DNA from: CAZRRV01 sp045660865
GTDB taxonomy: Bacteria > Bacillota > Clostridia > Oscillospirales > Acutalibacteraceae
Direction: 5' to 3'
Length of the DNA stretch: 56,179 nt
Assembly: GCA_045660865.1 (NCBI GenBank)
Contig: JAZREP010000005.1
Location: 1 to 56,179 of the forward strand
Below are positions 51,566 to 56,179 of this stretch, in pieces. Position 1 is the first letter of the stretch, and each line of letters opens with the position of its first letter. The position numbers and the translations under genes are program-made. The notes beneath the pieces were generated by a model. The model did not search any database. It had not been told where the DNA came from and worked only from the letters and a program-made list of their open reading frames with translations.

Positions 51566-53110
51566 TTACATAAAGGGAGCAAAAACTCTGAGCACCGCTT
51601 GTTTGATTTTCATAAGGGTCGGTCGCTTGCGCCATTCTTGTAAGGTGATTTCCTTGCAATCCTCTAAAATTCTTATAAAATGCTTTTTAATGTCAAGCAC
51701 TGTTTTAGAGCTTGCAATCCAAGTGCCGCACTCAAAGTGCATATAAAAACTGCGGTAATCCATATTAACAGTTCCGACTGTTGCCACCTTGTCGTCCGAC
51801 ACGAAAAGCTTGGAATGGATAAAGCCGGGTGTAAACTCATAAATGCGAACACCCGCCTCCAAAAGCTCCTCGTAATTCGATTGGGTAACGGGGTGCACAT
51901 ACCATTTATCCTCTTTTTTCGGGGTGATAATGCGCACATCAATGCCCGATTGTGCAGTGGCTTTTAATATCTGGGTCATAGAGTTGTCCAGTATTAAATA
52001 AGGTGAAGCAATATACACGTATTTTTTTGCCGTGTATAAAATTTGCATATATAACCCTTCGGCAGGGTTGCGTGGGTCAACAGGACTGCTGCAATAGGGC
52101 TGAACAAATCCGTCACCATAACTGTCAAAGGTTTTAGGAATATAGTGTGAGGGGTAGATAGGATGTTTTATATCAATGGTGTTCCACATTTCACAGAACA
52201 TTACTGTAAAATTGCGGGTAGCAGGGCCTTTTAAAAGGACACCGCAGTCCATCCAATAACCGTGCGGATGAGTTTCGTTAATATACTCATCACCAATATT
52301 TAAGCCGCCTGTAAAGGATACTACGCCGTCAATAATAACAATTTTTCGGTGGTTGCGGTTGTTCTGGAAAATGTCTACCGAGGGGCGCACAGGGTTAAAT
52401 GCTAAAACTTTAATTCCGCTTTTTCTAAGCCGCTTTGCAAAGTTACGGCTTTGGCGCATAATAGAGCCGAAATCGTCATAAATAATGCGTATTTCAACAC
52501 CCTCTGCCGCCTTGCGCTTTAAAATGGAATATATTTGGTTCCACATTTTGCCTTCGGCAAGAATAAAAAACTCAATAAAAATAAATTTCTTGGCATTTTC
52601 AAGTTCTGCGAGTAATCTCGGCAATGCCACCTCGCCGGGTGAAAGGTATTCGGTTTCGGTGTTGTCCCAAACAGGGTATCCCGACTGATTGTAAAGGTAC
52701 TTTGATTGGCGCGCGTGCTGCATATCGTTGTATTCAAGACGGTTTTCAATAGCTTCACTTTGCTCTAAAAATTTTGAAAAGCTTTTATTTATCTTGGTCA
52801 TTCTTTTACGAAAAGCGGGGGTAACACGGCCGCTGCCCCACAGCAGATAGATTACGCCGCCGACAGGGGGAATGGAAAGAATGAAAATTATCCACATAAT
52901 CTTGTAACTTGGATTAGAGCGCTTGTTTACAATTTGGAAAACCACAATAAAATTGATGATTTGAAATAGCACGTAAATCCATATAGTTATGTCTGTCATT
53001 TTGAAAACCAAAAAGAAGGTAATGCAAATTTCCAACAAAACCAAGAGGAGAGTGGTTATCAGCCTGACAGGAGGACTTGATAAAGTTTGTTTTAATTTCA
53101 CACACATCAC
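51566..53110 (-). CDS. cls: Cardiolipin synthase (phospholipase D family)
   Basis: A 514-aa protein. Two or three N-terminal hydrophobic segments (about 17-40, 45-62, 70-88) contain SIPPVGGVIYLLWG. Two HKD catalytic motifs follow: HRKIVIIDGVVSFTGGLNIG and HSKLFVSDDKVATVGTVNMD. It joins two phosphatidylglycerols into cardiolipin at the membrane. The exact start is unclear: GTG 53110, ATG 53107 and GTG 53101 are all close and the ribosome site (GGTGATG) is weak. A long foldback element lies directly upstream (53136-53299) and may have displaced or altered its promoter. Confidence 0.93.
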   Translation of the reverse strand: MMCVKLKQTLSSPPVRLITTLLLVLLEICITFFLVFKMTDITIWIYVLFQIINFIVVFQIVNKRSNPSYKIMWIIFILSIPPVGGVIYLLWGSGRVTPAFRKRMTKINKSFSKFLEQSEAIENRLEYNDMQHARQSKYLYNQSGYPVWDNTETEYLSPGEVALPRLLAELENAKKFIFIEFFILAEGKMWNQIYSILKRKAAEGVEIRIIYDDFGSIMRQSRNFAKRLRKSGIKVLAFNPVRPSVDIFQNNRNHRKIVIIDGVVSFTGGLNIGDEYINETHPHGYWMDCGVLLKGPATRNFTVMFCEMWNTIDIKHPIYPSHYIPKTFDSYGDGFVQPYCSSPVDPRNPAEGLYMQILYTAKKYVYIASPYLILDNSMTQILKATAQSGIDVRIITPKKEDKWYVHPVTQSNYEELLEAGVRIYEFTPGFIHSKLFVSDDKVATVGTVNMDYRSFYMHFECGTWIASSKTVLDIKKHFIRILEDCKEITLQEWRKRPTLMKIKQAVLRVFAPFM

Positions 53111-53135
53111 CGATAGTAAAATTTAGTATCCATAT

Positions 53136-53299
53136 TATACCATAAGGGAATCGAACACGCAATGGTTTTGACTGACATATTTCCGCTCGAATTGCTTTAA
53201 ATTTTTCCGCCATACGCCAGTATGCCGAAAAAATTGTTCATTATTCGAACAAAAATCTGTGGGTCAAAACCATTTCGGGTTCGACGCTCTTATGGTATA
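53136..53299. mobile_element. 164-bp foldback element, MITE-like, flanked by TA
   Basis: The whole interval folds on itself in register without gaps about an axis at 53217/53218: by hand count about 60 of 82 opposed positions are Watson-Crick pairs and three are G-U. The outer 11 bases (TATACCATAAG / CTTATGGTATA) pair perfectly, and a long inner run (53161-53172 with 53263-53274) includes AATGGTTTTGAC / GTCAAAACCATT. If the terminal TA on each side is a target duplication, the element is 53138-53297, as expected for an IS630/Tc1-type miniature element. No coding sequence is inside. It lies between cls and the sleL-like gene. Confidence 0.72.
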
Positions 53300-53318
53300 C
53301 CAATTTATAAAAGTCTTG

Positions 53319-54587
53319 TCAAATTACTTTTTCGACAGAATAAAGGCTTTCAAGCACTACCCAGTTCTGCGGATAGAAGCTGTTTAAGGTCCAATAACTG
53401 ACCCCGCCGAGCCCATATTGTTTAACAAGCTCCAAGCGTGCTTTGGTTGAAGATGCGTTTTCAAACCAAACGATGTGCTCGGCTCCGTTTCTAACGTATT
53501 TATAAAAAGGAGCTTCGGCACTTTCGCTGTATTCTATACGAGCGCCGTTTTCTATGGCACGATTAAGCGCTCCGGTAATAGTGAGTGCTTGCGCCGCGCG
53601 CCCTCTTTCGTAAGGAAGTGTCCAATCATAGCCGTAGTTAGGCATACCCATTAAGATTTTTTCGGGCGGGATTGCAGTAACGGCATAATCAAGCACCTGC
53701 TTTACGGGTTCAATGGGCGCCACCGCCATAGGTGGCCCATAGGTGTAGCCCCATTCGTAGGTCATTAGTATAACCTGGTCTACTACTTGGCCGTGAAAAG
53801 CGTAGTCGTGCGCTTCATATAGTGTGCCTGTTTGGTCGGCTCTTATTTTCGGTGCCAATGCAGTTGACAGTTTATAACCGCCCGGTTGCAACCGCTCAGA
53901 TAATCGTTCTAAAAATCGGTTATAATCTTCACGGTTTTCCGGGGGTATGTACTCAAAATCAATATCCACACCGTAATAATTTTTTTGCTCTAAATTTGTA
54001 AGTATGTTGTTAATCAATTGCTCTGTTGCGGTGTCGCTAGTAAGTAGGGAGGAAACAAGGTCGCTGTCAAAACCGCCGCCCTCACGGGTGTTGGTAATTA
54101 CCATTACAGGCGCCACCGAATTAGCACGGGCGGTTTCAATAAGCCGTGTGTCGTCAATTGTGTTAAGGTTTCCGTCTGCATTGGTGCGGTAGCTGAAAAT
54201 TGATAGATAAGTTAGATAGGGTAGGGTGCGGTTTAAAACATCATCACTTACTGATGGGTACACATATCCGTTTACCCGAATAGCGGGACGGGGTCTTTCG
54301 GGTAGCGTAATTACCTCACCTGTATAAATTGTGTAGGGCGCCGCAATTTGCGGATTGGCGGCTTGCAGCTCCTCTAAGCTGACACCGGCCGACAGAGCAA
54401 TGGAATAAAGTGAATCACCGCTTTGCACTTCATAGGCATTTTCTCTTGGAATTATAATTTCCTGTCCTACTACCAGTCTGTCAGGAAAACGCAAACCATT
54501 AAGGTCGATTAGTTGTTCTGTTGTCACGGAATAACGCCGTGCAATATTTGTAAGATTATCGCCCTGCTTTACAGTATAGATTATCAT
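53319..54587 (-). CDS. LysM-GH18 spore cortex-lytic enzyme (SleL/YaaH-like)
   Basis: A 422-aa protein. Two LysM repeats (about 2-47 and 50-94; YTVKQGDNLTNIARRYSVTT, YEVQSGDSLYSIALSAGVSL) precede a GH18 domain (about 100-415). The catalytic GVDIDFEYIP carries the DxDxE-type acid Glu, with VILMTYEWGY and GVSYWTLN downstream. SleL-type enzymes are N-acetylglucosaminidases that cut cortex peptidoglycan, and they carry LysM domains but no normal signal peptide, as here. Its job would be in germination. There is no promoter signal clear enough to assign a sporulation sigma factor. YdhD is an alternative family name. Confidence 0.88.
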   Translation of the reverse strand: MIIYTVKQGDNLTNIARRYSVTTEQLIDLNGLRFPDRLVVGQEIIIPRENAYEVQSGDSLYSIALSAGVSLEELQAANPQIAAPYTIYTGEVITLPERPRPAIRVNGYVYPSVSDDVLNRTLPYLTYLSIFSYRTNADGNLNTIDDTRLIETARANSVAPVMVITNTREGGGFDSDLVSSLLTSDTATEQLINNILTNLEQKNYYGVDIDFEYIPPENREDYNRFLERLSERLQPGGYKLSTALAPKIRADQTGTLYEAHDYAFHGQVVDQVILMTYEWGYTYGPPMAVAPIEPVKQVLDYAVTAIPPEKILMGMPNYGYDWTLPYERGRAAQALTITGALNRAIENGARIEYSESAEAPFYKYVRNGAEHIVWFENASSTKARLELVKQYGLGGVSYWTLNSFYPQNWVVLESLYSVEKVI

Positions 54588-54676
54588 AAAATCACATTCC
54601 TTTAATTCGGATTAAAAAAACGCAGGTTGCAATCTGCGCCCCTTTATGTTTTAATATGTTAAGAGGATGTGTTTTT

Positions 54677-55387
54677 ATGTCTGTTTATCGTGAGATTTTA
54701 TCGGCTGAATGTGCCAAACTAGGCATTGATTTAAACGAGGAAGCAATTAAACGTTTTGAAATTTATGCCGAATATCTTGTTGAATACAATCAAAATGTAA
54801 ATTTAACGGCAATTGTTGAGCCTAATGATATTGCGCATAAGCATTTTGTGGACAGTCTGCTCTTTTTTAAAGCGGTAGACGTACCGCAAGGCGCCAGCAT
54901 TATTGATGTCGGTACAGGAGCAGGTTTCCCCGGTGTGGTTTTGAAAATTGCCCGCCCTGATATTAAACTGACCTTAATGGACAGCCTTAATAAAAGACTG
55001 GTCTTTTTGAAAAGTTTAATGGAAAAACTGGGGCTTGAGGCTGAGATTATTCACAGCCGTGCAGAGGACGGTGCAAAGCCGCCGCTAAGAGAGGGCTTTG
55101 ATTTTGTAACTGCACGTGCCGTCGCGGCCTTACCTGTTTTGAGTGAATATTGTATGTCTTATGTAAAAAAAGGCGGTTCTTTTGTTGCGCTTAAAGGCGC
55201 TATGGCAAAAGAGGAAATTGCCGCCGCTAAAAAGGCAATACAAATTCTTGGCGGTGATAAACCAAGACTTTTTGAGCTTGAAACTGAGGCGCTGGGTAGT
55301 AGGGGTATCGTAGTAGTGAAAAAAGTGTCCCCAACACCGCCAAAATATCCTCGTCCTTCTGCAAAAATTGCAAAACAACCGTTATAA
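54677..55387 (+). CDS. rsmG: 16S rRNA (guanine527-N7)-methyltransferase
   Basis: A 236-aa GidB-type protein. NQNVNLTAIVEPNDIAHKHF is the family opening. SAM is bound by IIDVGTGAGFPGVVLKIARP, and DFVTARAVAALPVLSEYC follows. It methylates G527 of 16S rRNA. The ATG at 54677 follows AGAGGAT; an earlier in-frame ATG at 54656 lacks spacing to a ribosome site. In many Bacillota rsmG lies next to mnmG and the replication origin; here the neighbours differ, but a palindrome with DnaA-box-like sites follows. Confidence 0.95.
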   Translation: MSVYREILSAECAKLGIDLNEEAIKRFEIYAEYLVEYNQNVNLTAIVEPNDIAHKHFVDSLLFFKAVDVPQGASIIDVGTGAGFPGVVLKIARPDIKLTLMDSLNKRLVFLKSLMEKLGLEAEIIHSRAEDGAKPPLREGFDFVTARAVAALPVLSEYCMSYVKKGGSFVALKGAMAKEEIAAAKKAIQILGGDKPRLFELETEALGSRGIVVVKKVSPTPPKYPRPSAKIAKQPL

Positions 55388-55447
55388 ATTGTTGCAGTTT
55401 GCCTATATAATTCACAAATTGCGAAATTTGTCGATATACTAAAAGTA

Positions 55448-55549
55448 ATGCGACTTTTACACATAGTTTTCCACAGTTTTGGCATAAAAAACCTTGATTT
55501 TATGCCGTTTTTAAAAAAATCTGTGGAATACCCTGTGCAAAAGTCGCAT
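55448..55549. repeat. 102-bp palindrome with DnaA-box-like sites
   Basis: Arms pair from outside in: ATGCGACTTTT with AAAAGTCGCAT, CACA with TGTG, TTCCACAG with CTGTGGAA, GGCATAAAA with TTTTATGCC, loop AACCTTGA. Four sites resemble the DnaA box TTATCCACA: TTTTACACA (55455), TTTTCCACA (55467), and on the other strand TATTCCACA (55522-55530) and TTTTGCACA (55534-55542). The following 100 bases are very AT-rich. It could be an origin-type or DnaA-regulated region, or only a long hairpin terminator. Confidence 0.55.
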
Positions 55550-55657
55550 ATTTTTAACAGGTTACAAAGTTTACATAATAACCTTTTTATTTACATAAAA
55601 CTCAAAATATAACAGTTTGTATAATTTTTTCAGCACCGATTTTTCGATAAAAATTTA

Positions 55658-56179
55658 TCACACATTATTAAAGAAAACATAGGCATCGGAAAGAGGGTTT
55701 AAAAGCAATTCTTCTGCCGAGATGACGGCGGTAGGTTTTGCGTTGCCTTTTAAAAATTTCAATACAAGAACCCCTTTGTTATTTTGCTGTAAAAAAGAGC
55801 AAGCGGCTCGAAGTTTTTGCAAAAGTATTTTTTCAAAAGCGTTGGGGCAGTAGTTGAAATTCCCTCGCAAGGTAACAACAAGGCTGTTTTTGTGGGTGCA
55901 AACGGTTAGCGTTAAGGGTGAAGTCAGCCGATTAACAATATTAAAAATAAGTGCCAATAGCATTCCCTTATCGGCAATCACTTTGCGCTCGGTTAAAGTG
56001 CGTGTTGTGAAATTGCAGTCGCACATATAGGAAAGCAGCCTACAAAGTCCGCCGATTTCAACCGTTTGAAAACGCGGCTCACGACGTTCTAATTCTGCCC
56101 GACGCAAGCGGAGCATGCTTTTCAGTGCGTAATTATCAATGCCGTGCCGTAAAATATATTCAAAAATAATATCTCTGTT
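55658..56179 (-). CDS. Protein of unknown function, 3' part only (cut by window edge)
   Basis: The reading frame is open to the right edge; the 173 visible residues are the C-terminal part, and the Met at 56116 need not be the start. A basic helical stretch (LRLRRAELERREPRF) is followed by EIGGLCRLLSYMCDC and DKGMLLALIFNIVNRLT. A beta-rich segment (LVVTLRGNFNYCPN) and a terminal hydrophobic end complete it. The order helix pair, then a D...N-like box, then an ATPase-like beta sheet faintly resembles a degenerate histidine-kinase GHKL domain without intact G boxes. I do not make that call; identity is unknown. It converges with rsmG across about 270 bases holding the palindrome at 55448-55549. 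Confidence 0.6.
   Translation of the reverse strand, partial: NRDIIFEYILRHGIDNYALKSMLRLRRAELERREPRFQTVEIGGLCRLLSYMCDCNFTTRTLTERKVIADKGMLLALIFNIVNRLTSPLTLTVCTHKNSLVVTLRGNFNYCPNAFEKILLQKLRAACSFLQQNNKGVLVLKFLKGNAKPTAVISAEELLLNPLSDAYVFFNNV

Noticed and set aside
53240..53290. tRNA-like TTCGA stretch in the foldback element
   Set aside because: No acceptor, D or anticodon arms can be formed; the TTCGA is part of the palindrome.

Overview
The window looks like chromosome of an anaerobic, spore-forming member of the Bacillota, class Clostridia, probably Oscillospiraceae/Ruminococcaceae-like; this placement is inferred from gene content, not from a marker search. Supporting genes are NifJ-type pyruvate:ferredoxin oxidoreductase, HPr kinase, IreB, WhiA/RapZ, SpoVT and a LysM-GH18 spore-cortex lytic enzyme. 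Other signs are AT-rich intergenic DNA, strong AGGAGG-type ribosome sites and consensus sigma-A promoters. I see no phage, insertion sequence with a transposase, CRISPR array, rRNA or tRNA. Most of the window is core housekeeping DNA. The accessory material sits mainly at 1-5.8 kb and 14-18 kb, and in three structured intergenic elements.

Layout. 1-2.1 kb: 5' part of spoVT (minus strand), a DUF4230 protein, a decayed second copy of the spoVT 5' end carrying a hairpin insertion, and an unknown membrane-anchored protein. 2.2-5.8 kb: a small sugar locus with an OPA-type MFS transporter, a GH109-like Gfo/Idh/MocA protein and a divergent AraC regulator. 5.8-13.1 kb (minus): a packed six-gene operon polA, phosphatase-RimI fusion, tsaD, GT2 glycosyltransferase, gtrA, malQ. 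13.2-18.1 kb: dusB, a 60-aa protein, a cobalamin-riboswitch-controlled lipoprotein plus ECF S component, xpt, a DUF421 protein, and an XRE regulator divergent from a zinc-ribbon/DUF4352 membrane protein. 18.2-24.6 kb: nifJ, a CNNM/CBS membrane protein and a methionine gamma-lyase-like PLP enzyme. 24.6-28.3 kb: Phe T-box leader with pheS and pheT. 28.5-31.1 kb: ireB, an unknown 94-aa gene and a U32 peptidase. 31.2-39.0 kb: the rimP-nusA-ylxR-ylxQ-infB-rbfA-nrnA-truB-ribF translation operon. 39.0-51.3 kb: ychF (minus), hprK-glk, murB-rapZ-whiA-dnaE, pfkA, uvrC. 51.3-56.2 kb: a 53-aa membrane protein, cardiolipin synthase, a 160-bp foldback element, the sleL-like lysin, rsmG, a palindrome with DnaA-box-like sites, and a protein cut by the right edge.

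How the genes work together. The long plus-strand run links transcription-translation machinery (NusA, IF2, RbfA, TruB, PheST) to a block coupling carbon control and glycolysis (HprK, glucokinase, PfkA) with wall and RNA control (MurB, RapZ, WhiA) and replication (DnaE). Regulation readable from sequence includes the T-box over pheST, the B12 riboswitch over the lipoprotein/ECF pair, a twin-operator promoter between the XRE and DUF4352 genes, and repeated GACTA half-sites between the AraC regulator and its likely target. The observations most worth checking are the foldback element at 53.2 kb, the B12 uptake pair, the phosphatase-RimI fusion, the decayed spoVT copy and the palindrome beside rsmG.
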